A DNA stretch of 64,000 nt from positions 34,462 through 98,461 of the forward strand of contig NZ_JAJIUJ010000011.1 in the NCBI RefSeq assembly GCF_020880415.1, in the 5' to 3' direction. The notes beneath the pieces were generated by a model. The model was not told where the DNA came from and did not search any database. It saw only the letters and a program-made list of their open reading frames with translations. This DNA comes from Xanthomonas euvesicatoria pv. euvesicatoria (GTDB lineage: Bacteria; Pseudomonadota; Gammaproteobacteria; Xanthomonadales; Xanthomonadaceae). A program made the position numbers and the translations under genes. Below are positions 50,712 through 60,826 of this stretch, piece after piece; positions within the stretch are counted from its first letter, which is position 1; each line of letters begins with the position of its first letter.

Positions 50712-51794
50712 ATGCCGAAGCTCGATCGATACCTGCTTAGCGATTTCACCCAGAGCTTCCTGGCCACCTTGATCGTGCTGCTGGTCGTCAGCGTCGGCGG
50801 CGTGCTGGTGGATATCCTCGGCAATATCGCCGACGGCCGCATCCCGGCGCGCTTGCTGCTGTCGCAGGTAGGGCTGCAATTCGTGGCGTATCTGCCCATC
50901 ATCCTGCCGCTGGCCTTGATGCTGGGCCTGCTGCTGGCACTGGCGCGGCTGTACCGCGATTCAGAAATGGCCGTCATTACCGCCATTGGCGTGGGCCCCA
51001 GGCGCATGCTGCGGCCGATGCTGATGCTGGTGGTGCCGGTGGTGGTGGTCATCGGGTTGTGCTCGCTGTGGCTGGGCCCCTGGGCGAGCCGTACCGCCGA
51101 GGCGATGCTGGAAGATGCCAACCGCAGCGTGCTGATGGCCGGCCTGGAGTCGGGCCAGTTCACGCCGTTGTCCGGCGGCGGGGTGGTCTACCTGCAAACG
51201 ATCTCTGCCGACGGCAAGGGCCTGGGCAAGGTCTTCATGCAGCGCCAGCAGAACGACCGCATCGATGTGGTCACCGCCGACCGCGGCGCGATGTTCTTCG
51301 AAGGCAAGACCGACCGTTACCTGCGCCTGGACGATGGCTACCGCACCGAGGGCCCGGCGAGCGGCGCGACCCTGGACTACCGCTTGATGAAGTTCGCCAG
51401 CAGCGATATCGCCCTGCCAGACCGCACCCGCGTGCACGATGCCAACGACCCCGAAGTGATGTGGACCACCCAGCTGCTGTCCGACGAGCGCCCTGCCGCG
51501 CGCGCCCAGCTGCATGAGCGCCTGGCGCCGCCGTTGCTGGCGCTGGCGTTTGCCTTGCTCACCTTGCCGTTGTCGCGCAGTGCGCCGCGGCAACAGCGTT
51601 ATGGCCGGATCATGCTGGCGTTTCTGGCCTACATGGTGGGCACCAATCTGATGATCGTCGGCACCCAGTGGATCGCCAATGGCAAGACTCCGGCGGCGCT
51701 GGGCCTGTGGTGGTTGACGCTGCCGCTGCTGGCCGTGGCGGTGTGGGCGTATGCGCGCGATGGCCGCGTGCGTCGGCCGGGGGCGCGCGCATGA
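50712..51794 (+). CDS. lptF: LPS export ABC transporter permease LptF
   Basis: 360 residues. Three N-terminal membrane helices, a periplasmic beta-jellyroll-like domain (about 130-260) and three C-terminal helices; DRYLLSDFTQSFLATLIVLLVV and GGVLVDILG are typical. With LptG, LptB and LptC it extracts LPS from the inner membrane. It overlaps lptG by 4 bases (ATGA). Divergent from pepA as in many gammaproteobacteria. Confidence 0.95.
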   Translation: MPKLDRYLLSDFTQSFLATLIVLLVVSVGGVLVDILGNIADGRIPARLLLSQVGLQFVAYLPIILPLALMLGLLLALARLYRDSEMAVITAIGVGPRRMLRPMLMLVVPVVVVIGLCSLWLGPWASRTAEAMLEDANRSVLMAGLESGQFTPLSGGGVVYLQTISADGKGLGKVFMQRQQNDRIDVVTADRGAMFFEGKTDRYLRLDDGYRTEGPASGATLDYRLMKFASSDIALPDRTRVHDANDPEVMWTTQLLSDERPAARAQLHERLAPPLLALAFALLTLPLSRSAPRQQRYGRIMLAFLAYMVGTNLMIVGTQWIANGKTPAALGLWWLTLPLLAVAVWAYARDGRVRRPGARA

Positions 51795-52897
51795 AGCTGA
51801 CGCCGCGGGTCCACGATTGGTATGTCGGTCGCGTGGTGCTGTTCACCGTGCTGCTGACCTGGGCGGTGCTGCTGGGGCTGGATCTGGTCAACGCCTTCGC
51901 CAGCGAAGCCAAGAACATCGGGCAGGGCAGCTACACCTTCGGGCACGCGGTGGCTTACGTGGCCTACACCGTGCCGCGCCGGGCCTATACCTTGTTCCCG
52001 ACTGCCGCGGTGATTGGCGCGCTGATGGGCCTGGGCCAGTTGGCCGCCACCTCCGAGCTGACGGCGCTGCGCGCGCTGGGCGTGTCGCGCAAGCGCATGT
52101 CCGCCTCGGTTGTCGCAGCGATGGCGCTGCTGACCGCCAGCATGGTGATCAGTGGCGAAACCATCGGGCCGTGGGCACAGAACCAGGCCGACACGCTCAA
52201 GGCCAGTGCCCGCTTCAACAGCGATATGGCGTCTTCGCGCTACGCCGGGCTGTGGGCACGCGAGGGCGACACCTTCCTCAATGCATTGAGCGGTGAAGAG
52301 AAGCTGCTCGATGGCGGTGGCACTGCACTGGATCTGCACGATGTGCGGCTCTACCACCTTGATCCCAGTGGCAGGATGCAGCAGTTGACCTACGCCTCGG
52401 TGGCCGAACACCGCGACGGCCGCTGGACCCTGCGTCAGGTCCGTCGCGACACCTTCCAGGAACGCTCGGTGCAGCGCGAAACCTTTCCCGAATTGCCGTG
52501 GCAGTCGCAACTGAATCCTGCCGCGCTGGCCGCTGGCCTGGCCAAGCCGCGCAATCTTTCTGCGCACGATCTGGAGCAGAGCATCGAATACCGTCGCCGC
52601 AATGGATTGGACGCGCGCGATTACGAAGATCAGTACTGGAGCCGGTGGTTCTATCCGCTCAACGTGCTGGCGCTGTGCATGGCGGCAATCCCGTTCTCGT
52701 TCGGCTCGCTGCGCAGCGGTGGCCTGGGCAAGCGCCTGTTCCTGGGCATCCTGTTCGCGCTGGGTTTCTGGCTGCTGCAGCTGTTCTTCGGCCGCATGGC
52801 CGGCGCCCTCAAGCTGGATTACCGCATTGCCTATGCGCTGCCGCCCATGGTGATGCTGGGTGTGTCGGCGTGGTTGTTCCGCAGGCGTAGTAGCTGA
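51791..52897 (+). CDS. lptG: LPS export ABC transporter permease LptG
   Basis: 368 residues from ATG 51791. Same 3 TM - periplasmic domain - 3 TM layout as LptF; the N-terminus WYVGRVVLFTVLLTWAVLLGLD and LTALRALGVSRKRM (coupling helix to LptB) are characteristic. Partner of LptF in the LptB2FG complex that moves the O-antigen-bearing LPS made by the locus at the left end of the window. Confidence 0.95.
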   Translation: MKLTPRVHDWYVGRVVLFTVLLTWAVLLGLDLVNAFASEAKNIGQGSYTFGHAVAYVAYTVPRRAYTLFPTAAVIGALMGLGQLAATSELTALRALGVSRKRMSASVVAAMALLTASMVISGETIGPWAQNQADTLKASARFNSDMASSRYAGLWAREGDTFLNALSGEEKLLDGGGTALDLHDVRLYHLDPSGRMQQLTYASVAEHRDGRWTLRQVRRDTFQERSVQRETFPELPWQSQLNPAALAAGLAKPRNLSAHDLEQSIEYRRRNGLDARDYEDQYWSRWFYPLNVLALCMAAIPFSFGSLRSGGLGKRLFLGILFALGFWLLQLFFGRMAGALKLDYRIAYALPPMVMLGVSAWLFRRRSS

Positions 52898-52901
52898 GCG
52901 C

Positions 52902-53201
52902 ATGCGGCGGGTAAGCGTGTTGGGTGTGGCGCTCTGCCTGCTGCATCTGGCGGCGGCTGCTTTTTGCGTGTGGGGAGCGCTCAGCGCTCAGGGCGATCCC
53001 AAGGGCCACTTCGTTCTGCTGCAACTGCCGTTGACGCCTCAGCTGATCGCACTGGATGCTCTCCACGCGGATGCCTGGTTGACCAACATGCCTTGGGCGA
53101 CAAGTTATGCGTTGTTGGTTCCGCCATTTCTGGCAGTGCTGTATGCAGTTGGGCATGCGTTTCAGTGGCTGATTGCGCGCGTCTTCTTGGGCGCCAAATA
53201 A
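52902..53201 (+). CDS. Small hypothetical membrane protein downstream of lptG
   Basis: 99 residues from ATG 52902, only 4 bases after the lptG stop. Two hydrophobic segments (VSVLGVALCLLHLAAAAFCVWGAL and SYALLVPPFLAVLYAVGHAFQWLIA) with a loop of about 35 residues. No family recognised. Operon position suggests co-expression with lptFG; a role in LPS export is only a guess. Confidence 0.65.
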   Translation: MRRVSVLGVALCLLHLAAAAFCVWGALSAQGDPKGHFVLLQLPLTPQLIALDALHADAWLTNMPWATSYALLVPPFLAVLYAVGHAFQWLIARVFLGAK

Positions 53202-53311
53202 GCCGCAGCCTGGCTTGGTCACTGCCGCCGGCCCCATCCCACTCCAGGTGCAAGTCGCATGCATGGAACATGCCGGAGCCTGGATATGGGGGTGATGGAC
53301 TGCCGACCTGA

Positions 53312-53779
53312 TTACTTCAATGGCCTGGCAGTCCGTTCCAGCCGTGTGTGACTCGCACGGTCGTGCCAGGTCAGCCGGTCGCGATCCAGCCACGCCCACC
53401 AGAACCCCAGCCCGCCCAGCGCCAGCGACAAGGTGCCGACGGCATAGCGGATCCACAGCGCACGCCATGACACCCGTGGGTCGATCAAGCGCAGCCGCCA
53501 GGGGCGCATGCCCAGCGTCTGCCCGCCGCGCCGCCAACTCACGGTGGCGTAGATACCTGCGGCGATCCAGCAGCACAGCCACAACAGCCATTGCCAGCCG
53601 CTGAAAGGCGCGATGTTTTCGCGCGCGGGGTGCCCGGCGAGCGTAAAGCCCAGCGTGAACACGGTGGAGATCAGCATCGACAGCGCCAGCACCGGCCAGG
53701 CGTCGTAGCACAACGCCAGCAGCCGCCAGCCCACCAGGGCAGGGGGGCGCGCAACGCGAGGCGAAGGGATCGAGGTCAT
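53312..53779 (-). CDS. RDD-family membrane protein
   Basis: 155 residues from ATG 53779. Three to four membrane helices and the RDD-type features RLLALCYDAWPVLAL, RRGGQTLGMRPWRLRLID and LDRDRLTWHDRASHTRL. The family is structurally defined but mostly without known function; some members act in ion transport. Convergent with the small gene after lptG; divergent from xerD. Confidence 0.85.
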   Translation of the reverse strand: MTSIPSPRVARPPALVGWRLLALCYDAWPVLALSMLISTVFTLGFTLAGHPARENIAPFSGWQWLLWLCCWIAAGIYATVSWRRGGQTLGMRPWRLRLIDPRVSWRALWIRYAVGTLSLALGGLGFWWAWLDRDRLTWHDRASHTRLERTARPLK

Positions 53780-54134
53780 GGCGCGAGCATAACGGTCGCC
53801 AAGCACGGCGCAACGCCGCGCTGCAGTAGCCGCGCTCTGGTGCCTGCACGCGCTGACGCACGCCACGCATCGAACGGCGATCAACCGCATCCTGGCGCGA
53901 CGGCTGGTGCGCAGACGCGGCGTGTTCAATCGGGCGCATGCCCATGCCGGGACCTACCGGCCATGGCGGCGCTGGCGTCGCGATCCGGGTCGCCTTTGCG
54001 CCTGCGGCCGACGCGTGCTGATCAGGCAGAACAATGACGCGCACATCTACCGCCCCGCGCGCGCAGGCAACACACCTACCGGCAACCCACGCGCATCGGC
54101 GCTCAAAACGCGCGCCGCGTTTTATGCTGTGGCG
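53780..54134. other. GC-rich divergent spacer between RDD gene and xerD
   Basis: 355 bases with no gene I can support. The xerD frame is open back to 53907, but the upstream translation is Arg/His-rich and not conserved-looking. Confidence 0.5.
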
Positions 54135-55106
54135 ATGTCTGCCAGCAGTCCCGCCGAACGCCGCCAACTTGCCCGCCAGCTGCCACCGGTGCAGGCGGCC
54201 GATGCCAGCGTGATCGAACGGTTTCTCGACCGGTTCTGGGCCGAGCAAGGCGTGGCGCGGCAGACCCTGGAGAGTTATCGGCGCGACCTGGAAGGGCTGG
54301 CGCGTTGGCGCGACGGCGCACATGGTGGCTTGCTCGGCATCGACCGTGCCGCCCTGTTCGACTATCTGCGCTGGCGTACCCAGGCCAATTATTCCCCGCG
54401 CAGCACGGCGCGGCTGTTGTCGACCTTGCGTGCGTTCTACGGGCTGTGCCTGCGCGATGGCGTGCGCAGCGACGACCCCACCACCCTGATCGATCCGCCG
54501 CAACTGCCACGCTCGCTGCCCAAGGCCTTGACCGAAAGTCAGATCGAGGCCTTGCTGGCCGCGCCGGACGTTGACACCCCGGCAGGCCTGCGCAATCGCG
54601 CCATGCTGGAGTTGATGTACGCCGCGGGCCTGCGTGTGAGCGAGCTGGTCAACCTGCCGGCAGTGGGGGTGAACCTGCGCCAGGGCGTGCTGCGGGTGAC
54701 CGGCAAGGGCAGCAAGGACCGGCTGGTGCCGCTGGGCGAGGAGTCCCAGCATTGGCTGGAGCGTTACCTGCGCGAGGCGCGCCCGCTGCTGGCCGCGAAC
54801 AAGCCGGTGGCGGCGGTGGACGGGCAGGTGCCATTGTTCATCGACGCCGCGCGCCGGCCGCTCAGCCGACAGCAGTTCTGGGCGTTGGTCAAACGCTATG
54901 CAGCAGTCGCGGGTATCGACCCGGACACGGTCAGCCCGCACGGGCTGCGCCACAGCTTTGCCACCCATCTGCTCAACCATGGCGCCGACCTGCGCGCGTT
55001 GCAGATGCTGCTGGGCCATAGCTCGTTGTCGACCACCCAGATCTACACGCTGGTGGCGCGCCAGCATCTGCAGAAACTGCACGCCAGCCATCATCCGCGC
55101 GGTTAG
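54135..55106 (+). CDS. xerD: Site-specific tyrosine recombinase XerD
   Basis: 323 residues from ATG 54135. N-terminal SAM-like core-binding domain (about 25-115) and C-terminal catalytic domain with the RKHRHY set: Arg in [10 protein letters not shown], Lys in GKGSKDR, His and Arg in [15 protein letters not shown], His in [10 protein letters not shown] and nucleophile Tyr in QIYTLVA. With XerC it resolves chromosome dimers at dif. The residue after IYT is Leu where I usually see His. It stands alone, 480 bases before dsbC. Confidence 0.94.
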   Translation: MSASSPAERRQLARQLPPVQAADASVIERFLDRFWAEQGVARQTLESYRRDLEGLARWRDGAHGGLLGIDRAALFDYLRWRTQANYSPRSTARLLSTLRAFYGLCLRDGVRSDDPTTLIDPPQLPRSLPKALTESQIEALLAAPDVDTPAGLRNRAMLELMYAAGLRVSELVNLPAVGVNLRQGVLRVTGKGSKDRLVPLGEESQHWLERYLREARPLLAANKPVAAVDGQVPLFIDAARRPLSRQQFWALVKRYAAVAGIDPDTVSPHGLRHSFATHLLNHGADLRALQMLLGHSSLSTTQIYTLVARQHLQKLHASHHPRG

Positions 55107-55586
55107 TCGGCCCAGCGCCCTGCCATGCGCATGCGTGCCGGCGACGCACCTGTCGCGGTTGCGGCAGAACTGCCAACAGGTCATCGCCGCGCTGGCGGCC
55201 GCACCAACATCGCCAGCCGACGTTGCTGGGTGGCTCGCCAGACACGCTCGGCGGCTCCGGCGGCGTTGCTGGTCAGGCTGGCATCGGCTGGCGTGACCTC
55301 CTGGTTGTCATACCTCGAGCTGACGCTCAGCGCCGGACGTCACGCGGCGGTGCACTCCAGGAAACAATCAGAGCGGGGGACGACGCTTACGGGCACCTTC
55401 AAGGCGCCTTGCGACGGCGAAAGTGCCGAGCCCGCCGCCAGACCCGGCAGGCCACGCTCGGTATTGCGTCTGTCCAACAGGTGCAGCAACGGGGTGCCTG
55501 CAGCGTTCACAAACTGTCGCGGCCGCGGCCAGGCTTCATCTGCGCTGTGCGAGAATCTGGGCACCTCATTCCATCTGGATGCGTGA
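55107..55586. other. Gene-free region between xerD and dsbC
   Basis: 480 bases. A plus-strand frame (55125-55586) ends exactly before the dsbC ATG but its translation is Arg/Ala/Ser-rich without motifs, so I do not call it. The dsbC promoter should lie here. Confidence 0.5.
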
Positions 55587-56384
55587 ATGTATCGTCTTGC
55601 CATCGCCGCGCTGCTGGGCGCGATCAGCCTTACCGCCTGCGCACAATCCTCGCAGCCTGCGGCAAGCACTGCCGGCGCCAAGCCCGCCGCCGCGCCCGCC
55701 GCCACCGGCACGGTGGACCAGCGCGTGAGCACGGCGCTCAAGGCGCTGGACCCGGATTTCAAGCCCGATTACATCGGTGCTGCGCCGTTCCCCGGCTTCC
55801 GCGAAGTGGTCGTCGGCGGGCAGGTGCTATACCTCAGCGACGACGGCCGTTACCTGATCCAGGCGCAGCCGTTCGACATCCAGAACAAGCAGTTCGCCGC
55901 CAGCCCGGGCTTGCTGGCCTACCGCCGCAAGCAGCTTGACACCGTGCCCAAGGCCGACCGCATCGTGTTCGCGCCGGCCAACCCGAAGTACACCGTCACC
56001 GTCTTCACCGATGTGGAATGCGGCTACTGCCGCAAGTTGCATAGCGAGATCGGCGAGCTCAACAAGCAGGGCATCGCGGTGGAATACCTCGCGTTCCCGC
56101 GCATGGGCCTGGGCAGCCAGGACCATAAGGAAATGATTGCGGTGTGGTGCGCTGCCGATCGCAAGCAGGCGCTCACCGCTGCCAAGTCGGGTCAGCCGGT
56201 CGCCTCCAAGGACTGCAAGAACCCGGTGTCGATGGAATACAACCTTGGCCAGCGCCTGGGCGTCAACGGAACGCCGGCGATCTTCGCGCCCGACGGCACC
56301 CAGCTCGGTGGCTACCTGCCGCCAGCGCAGTTGCGTGAGGCGCTGGAAAAGCGTGCCGTGAGCACGGCAGGCGGCAGCCGCTGA
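55587..56384 (+). CDS. dsbC: DsbC-like protein disulfide isomerase with a lipobox
   Basis: 265 residues. The N-terminus MYRLAIAALLGAISLTAC ends in a plausible lipobox (LTAC, Cys18), then a low-complexity Ala/Pro linker. The dimerisation domain (about 45-115; GFREVVVGGQVLYLSDDGRY) and thioredoxin-fold domain follow, with active site CGYC (Cys145, Cys148) and cis-Pro in NGTPAIF. Two further Cys (WCAADRK, KDCKNP) match the structural disulfide of DsbC. It corrects wrong disulfides in periplasmic proteins. The lipobox suggests a membrane-anchored form, unlike soluble E. coli DsbC. Confidence 0.92.
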   Translation: MYRLAIAALLGAISLTACAQSSQPAASTAGAKPAAAPAATGTVDQRVSTALKALDPDFKPDYIGAAPFPGFREVVVGGQVLYLSDDGRYLIQAQPFDIQNKQFAASPGLLAYRRKQLDTVPKADRIVFAPANPKYTVTVFTDVECGYCRKLHSEIGELNKQGIAVEYLAFPRMGLGSQDHKEMIAVWCAADRKQALTAAKSGQPVASKDCKNPVSMEYNLGQRLGVNGTPAIFAPDGTQLGGYLPPAQLREALEKRAVSTAGGSR

Positions 56385-56410
56385 GGCCGTCTCGGCTCTG
56401 ATCATCATGG

Positions 56411-56427
56411 CGTCGCCGATGGCGACG
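56411..56427 (+). terminator. Short hairpin after dsbC
   Basis: CGTCGCC/GGCGACG with a 3-base loop, 27 bases after the dsbC stop; no T-run. Weak candidate. Confidence 0.35.
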
Positions 56428-56583
56428 TTGCGGTGGTCGCTTGCGCAATGACAAGGGCCCAGGTGCGACCGCATCCGGGCCTTTGCCGTTTCTGGGAGTC
56501 GCCGCCATCTGGCCGCCCCCTTCATGCTGGCCGGCGCAACTCTCTGGCACGGAAGCGGCGACAACGCTCCCGCCCGACGATTC

Positions 56584-56618
56584 CCCATTCCCGATTCCCG
56601 ATTCCCGATTCCCGATTC
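56584..56618 (+). repeat. Five tandem heptamers (CCGATTC) upstream of purL
   Basis: Four perfect head-to-tail CCGATTC units preceded by one CCCATTC variant, about 85 bases before the purL ATG. Same unit, read on the other strand, as the GGGATT(C/G) arms of the inverted elements elsewhere in the window. Confidence 0.85.
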
Positions 56619-56701
56619 CCGGCCATCGCACGCCCGGTCCGGCGTCGATCCATCAGCTCCGTTACAATCTGCAGCCCCGTTTCTGACACGGTTCCCCGGA
56701 C

Positions 56702-59700
56702 ATGATGGTCCTCGAGGGCGCTTCCGCCCTTTCGCCGTTCCGCCGCGCTCGGCTCGAAACCCGCCTGCAAACCCTTGTTCCCGCGCTGCGTATCACTGGC
56801 GCCTGGCACGTGTACTTCATCCGTGCCGAGGCCGGGCAGTCGCCCGACCAGGCCACCTTGCAGCGGATCCTGCAGGCCAACGCCGCGCCCGCCGCGCGCG
56901 ATGCCGATGCCTCCTCGCGCTACGTGGTGCCGCGCCTGGGCACCTTGTCGCCGTGGTCGAGCAAGGCCACCGAGCTGGTGCGCGGGGCCGGGCAGCCGAT
57001 CCAGCGTGTGGAGCGCGGCACCCGCATCGACCTGGCCGGCTGGCCGGACGACGCGGCCGCTCAGGCCGCCGTGGCCAAACTGCTGCACGACCCGATGACG
57101 CAATCCCTGCTCGGTTCGGCCGCTGCCGCCGAAGCGCTGTTCAACGTGCCCGACCCGGGCCAGTTGCAGCGCGTGCCGCTGGATGGGCTGGAGCAGGCCA
57201 ACCGCGACCTGGGCCTGGCGCTGGCGCAGGACGAGATCGACTACCTGCGCGAACGTTTCGGCGCGCTGGGCCGCGACCCGGCCGACGTCGAACTGATGAT
57301 GTTCGCCCAGGCCAACTCCGAGCATTGCCGGCACAAGATCTTCAATGCCAGCTGGACCATCGACGGCAAGCCGCAGGAGCGCTCGCTGTTCCGCATGATC
57401 AAGCACACCCATCAGCAGACCCCGCAGCACACCTTGTCGGCCTATAGCGACAACGCGGCGGTGGTGGAAGGCGTGCCGGCCGCGCGCTATCGCCCGGATC
57501 CGGCCACCGGCCAATACCGCAGCGAAGCGGTGCTGCCGTCGGCGTTTGCGATCAAGGTGGAAACGCATAACCACCCGACCGCGATCGCACCGTTCCCCGG
57601 CGCGGCCACCGGCGCCGGCGGCGAAATTCGCGACGAAGGCGCCACCGGCCGTGGCGGCAAGCCCAAGGCCGGGCTGACCGGGTTTTCGGTCTCGCACCTG
57701 CGCATTCCGACCCTGCCGCAGCCGTGGGAAGCGCCGCGCGCGCTGAACCCGCGCATGGCGCCGGCGCTGGACATCATGCTCGACGGCCCGCTGGGCGGCG
57801 CCGCGTTCAACAACGAATTCGGTCGCCCGAACCTGCTCGGCTATTTCCGCAGCTTCGAGCTGGCCGAAGGCCAGGGCCTGACCCGCGCCTACGACAAGCC
57901 GATCATGCTGGCCGGTGGCCTGGGCGCGATCGATCGCAACCAGGTGGAAAAGCTGCGCCTGCAGCCGGGCGATGCGGTGATCGTGCTCGGCGGCCCGGCG
58001 ATGCTGATCGGCCTGGGCGGCGGTGCGGCCAGTTCGGTGGCGGCCGGCGACAGCGCCGAGGCGCTGGATTTTGCCAGCGTGCAGCGCGAAAACCCGGAGA
58101 TGGAACGCCGCTGCCAGGAGGTCATTGACCGCTGCGTGGCGCTGGGCGTGGATAACCCGATCCGCTGGTTCCACGACGTGGGCGCGGGTGGTTTGTCCAA
58201 CGCCATTCCCGAGCTGCTGCACGATTCGGGGGTGGGCGGCATCATCGACCTGGGCCGCGTGCTCACCGACGACCCGTCGCTGTCGCCGCTGGAACTGTGG
58301 TGCAACGAATCGCAGGAACGCTACGTGCTCGGCGTGCCGCAGGCGCGCCTGGAAGAGTTCGCCGCCATCTGCGCCCGCGAACGCTGCCCGTTTGCCGCCG
58401 TCGGTGTGGCCACGGAAGAGGAGCGGCTGGTGGTGGGGTATGGCGTCCTTGGTGACGGGATTGGGGAGTCGGGATTCGGGATTCGCAACGGCGCATTGCC
58501 GGCAACCGATGCCGCTTCTAACCAATCCCCAATCCCGAATCCCGAATCCCAGCTTCCAATCGATCTGCCCATGGACGTCCTCTTCGGCAAGGCGCCGAAG
58601 ATGCATCGCGATGCCGCGCATCCGGCCGCTCCCAGGTGGCCGGTGCTGCAGACCGCGTCGCTGGACCTGCAGCAGGCCGGTTTGCGTGTGCTGGCGCATC
58701 CCACCGTGGCGTCCAAGAGCTTTCTGGTCACCATCGGCGACCGCAGCGTGGGCGGGCTGACCGCACGCGAGCAGATGATCGGCCCGTGGCAGCTGCCGCT
58801 GGCCGATTGCGCGATCACGCTGGCCGGCTTCGAGACCTTCGAAGGCGAAGCGATGTCGATCGGCGAACGCACCCCGCTGGCGCTGTTGAATGCCGCCGCA
58901 TCCGCGCGCATGGCCGTGGGCGAAGCCATCACCAACCTGTGCGCGGCACCGGTGCAGCGGCTGGACAGCATCAAGCTCTCGGCGAACTGGATGGCCGCCG
59001 CCGGCCACAGCGGCGAAGACGCGTTGCTGTACGACGCGGTGCGCGCCATCGGCATGGAGTTGTGCCCGGCGCTGGAGCTGAGCATTCCGGTGGGCAAGGA
59101 TTCGCTGTCGATGCAGGCGCAGTGGGCTGAAGCCGGGATTGGTGATTCGGCATTCGGGATTGGCAACACACCGGAATCCGCCGCTGTTGCGAATCCCCAA
59201 TCTCCAATCTCCAATCCCGTCTCTCACAAAAGCGTTTCCCCCGTCTCGCTGATCATCAGTGCGTTCGCGCCGGTGACCGATGTGCGCACGCAGCTGACCC
59301 CGTTGCTGCGCAGCGGGGAAGACAGCGAGCTGTGGTTGATCGGGCTGGGGGGCGGCAAGCAGCGGCTGGGCGGGTCGGTGCTGGCGCAGGTGTATGCCGA
59401 CGACAGCGCGCTGCCGGCGTTCGGCGGCGAGGCGCCGGATCTGGACGATGCGCAGCGGCTGCGCAGTTTCTTCGAGTTGATCCGCGACGCGCGCGAGGCC
59501 GGGCTGTTGCTGGCGTATCACGATCGCAGCGATGGCGGTGCGTTTGCTGCGTTGTGCGAGATGGCGTTTGCGTCGCGGCAGGGCCTGGATATCACGCTGG
59601 ATGCGTGGGGCGACGATGCGTTCCGCAGCCTGTTCAACGAAGAATTGGGCGCCGTGGTGCAGATCGACAGCGAAGACCGCGCCGCGTTCGCCGACCTGGT

Positions 59701-60748
59701 CGAGCGCCACGCATTGACCGAATGCGCGCAGCGCATCGCGCGCCCCACCGGCACGCCGCGCATCCGCGTGAGCGGGCAGGGCCGCGTGCTGGCCGAGTGG
59801 CGCTGGGAAGAGTTGTTCGACGCCTGGTGGTCGGTGACCCATGCGATGCAGAAGCTGCGCGACAACCCGGACAGCGCCGATGAGGAGCGCGCGCTGGCAC
59901 GCGATTTCAAGGCGCCAGGCCTGCGCCCGAAGCTGGTGTTCGACCCTTCCGACGATGTGGCGGCGCCGTTCGTGGCCACCGGTACGCGGCCCAAGGTGGC
60001 GATCCTGCGCGAGCAGGGCGTCAACGGGCAGATCGAGATGGCCTACAACTTCGAGCGCGCCGGTTTCCGTCCTTACGACGTGCACATGAGCGACCTGATC
60101 GAGGGCCGCGTGAACCTGGGCGAGTTCGTGGGCTTTGCGGCGTGCGGCGGTTTCAGCTACGGCGACGTGCTGGGCGCCGGCCGCGGCTGGGCGACATCCA
60201 TCCTGGAGCGCTCGGCGTTGCGCGATGCGTTCGCCGCGTTCTTTGCACGCAGCGATACGTTCGCGCTGGGCGTGTGCAACGGGTGCCAGATGCTCAGCCA
60301 GCTCAAGGACATCATTCCCGGTGCCGAGCATTGGCCGCGCTTTTTGCGCAATCGCAGCGAGCAGTTCGAGGCGCGCACCGCGTTGCTGGAAGTGGTGGAG
60401 TCGCCGTCGATCTTCCTGCGCGGCATGGCCGGCTCGCGGATTCCGGTGGCGGTGGCGCACGGCGAAGGCCGCGCAGCGTTCGATAGCGCCGTGGACCAGG
60501 CCGCTGCACGCGTGGCGCTGCGTTACATCGATGGCGATGGTGGGGTGGCCTCGCAGTATCCGCTCAATCCGAACGGTTCCCCGGACGGCATCACCGGGCT
60601 GACCAGCAGCGACGGCCGCGTCACCATCCTGATGCCGCACCCGGAGCGCACGCCACGCAGCGCAAACCTCAGCTGGCACCCGGCTGGCTGGGGCGACGAC
60701 TCGCCGTGGCTGCGGATGTTCCGCAACGCGCGGGTGTGGTGCGGTTGA
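56702..60748 (+). CDS. purL: Phosphoribosylformylglycinamidine synthase with two repeat-derived insertions
   Basis: 1348 residues, single-chain PurL. The ATP-grasp-like synthetase halves are intact ([48 protein letters not shown]), as is the C-terminal glutaminase domain with Cys1192 in GVCNGCQ and His1313/Glu1315 in MPHPERTP. It converts FGAR to FGAM in purine synthesis. Two stretches break the family pattern: about residues 583-618 and about 812-840, both Gly/Ile/Asn/Pro/Ser-rich and absent at the same places in E. coli PurL (1295 residues) as I remember it. Both are encoded by inverted heptamer elements (58457-58550, 59135-59218) that keep the frame. Monocistronic with a terminator. Confidence 0.96.
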   Translation: MMVLEGASALSPFRRARLETRLQTLVPALRITGAWHVYFIRAEAGQSPDQATLQRILQANAAPAARDADASSRYVVPRLGTLSPWSSKATELVRGAGQPIQRVERGTRIDLAGWPDDAAAQAAVAKLLHDPMTQSLLGSAAAAEALFNVPDPGQLQRVPLDGLEQANRDLGLALAQDEIDYLRERFGALGRDPADVELMMFAQANSEHCRHKIFNASWTIDGKPQERSLFRMIKHTHQQTPQHTLSAYSDNAAVVEGVPAARYRPDPATGQYRSEAVLPSAFAIKVETHNHPTAIAPFPGAATGAGGEIRDEGATGRGGKPKAGLTGFSVSHLRIPTLPQPWEAPRALNPRMAPALDIMLDGPLGGAAFNNEFGRPNLLGYFRSFELAEGQGLTRAYDKPIMLAGGLGAIDRNQVEKLRLQPGDAVIVLGGPAMLIGLGGGAASSVAAGDSAEALDFASVQRENPEMERRCQEVIDRCVALGVDNPIRWFHDVGAGGLSNAIPELLHDSGVGGIIDLGRVLTDDPSLSPLELWCNESQERYVLGVPQARLEEFAAICARERCPFAAVGVATEEERLVVGYGVLGDGIGESGFGIRNGALPATDAASNQSPIPNPESQLPIDLPMDVLFGKAPKMHRDAAHPAAPRWPVLQTASLDLQQAGLRVLAHPTVASKSFLVTIGDRSVGGLTAREQMIGPWQLPLADCAITLAGFETFEGEAMSIGERTPLALLNAAASARMAVGEAITNLCAAPVQRLDSIKLSANWMAAAGHSGEDALLYDAVRAIGMELCPALELSIPVGKDSLSMQAQWAEAGIGDSAFGIGNTPESAAVANPQSPISNPVSHKSVSPVSLIISAFAPVTDVRTQLTPLLRSGEDSELWLIGLGGGKQRLGGSVLAQVYADDSALPAFGGEAPDLDDAQRLRSFFELIRDAREAGLLLAYHDRSDGGAFAALCEMAFASRQGLDITLDAWGDDAFRSLFNEELGAVVQIDSEDRAAFADLVERHALTECAQRIARPTGTPRIRVSGQGRVLAEWRWEELFDAWWSVTHAMQKLRDNPDSADEERALARDFKAPGLRPKLVFDPSDDVAAPFVATGTRPKVAILREQGVNGQIEMAYNFERAGFRPYDVHMSDLIEGRVNLGEFVGFAACGGFSYGDVLGAGRGWATSILERSALRDAFAAFFARSDTFALGVCNGCQMLSQLKDIIPGAEHWPRFLRNRSEQFEARTALLEVVESPSIFLRGMAGSRIPVAVAHGEGRAAFDSAVDQAAARVALRYIDGDGGVASQYPLNPNGSPDGITGLTSSDGRVTILMPHPERTPRSANLSWHPAGWGDDSPWLRMFRNARVWCG
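58457..58550. repeat. Heptamer-type inverted element inside purL (insertion 1)
   Basis: Arms 58457-58485 (GGGATTGGGGAGTCGGGATT and on) and 58522-58550 (ending CCCGAATCCCGAATCCC) match as inverted copies at about 25 of 29 positions, 36 bases apart. Fully translated in the purL frame as GIGESGFGI...SPIPNPES. Confidence 0.85.
59135..59218. repeat. Heptamer-type inverted element inside purL (insertion 2)
   Basis: 33-base arms 59135-59167 and 59186-59218 match as inverted copies at about 27 of 33 positions, 18 bases apart. The element is 84 bases, exactly 28 codons, translated as [11 protein letters not shown]...NPQSPISNP. Confidence 0.85.
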
Positions 60749-60787
60749 TGGCGTGCGGCTGATCGGCAGCCGCTGACACCTGATCCG

Positions 60788-60826
60788 ACGGCCGTGTGCA
60801 GCGATGCACACGGCCGTTGTCGTTTT
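60788..60826 (+). terminator. Rho-independent terminator of purL
   Basis: ACGGCCGTGTGCA/TGCACACGGCCGT, a perfect 13-bp stem with a GCGA loop, followed by TGTCGTTTT, 40 bases after the stop. Confidence 0.85.

Larger units (their letters stand above)
56385..56701. other. Spacer between dsbC and purL with heptamer repeats
   Basis: 317 bases with no gene. It holds a small hairpin after dsbC (56411-56427) and a tandem heptamer tract (56584-56618). The last 80 bases should contain the purL promoter. Confidence 0.5.

Noticed and set aside
55125..55586. 153-codon frame ending immediately before dsbC
   Set aside because: Arg/Ala/Ser-rich translation without hydrophobic core or motif; the exact abutment to dsbC seems coincidental.
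56584..56618. Possible CRISPR-like array from short regular repeats
   Set aside because: Units are 7 bp head to tail without spacers; no cas genes in the window.
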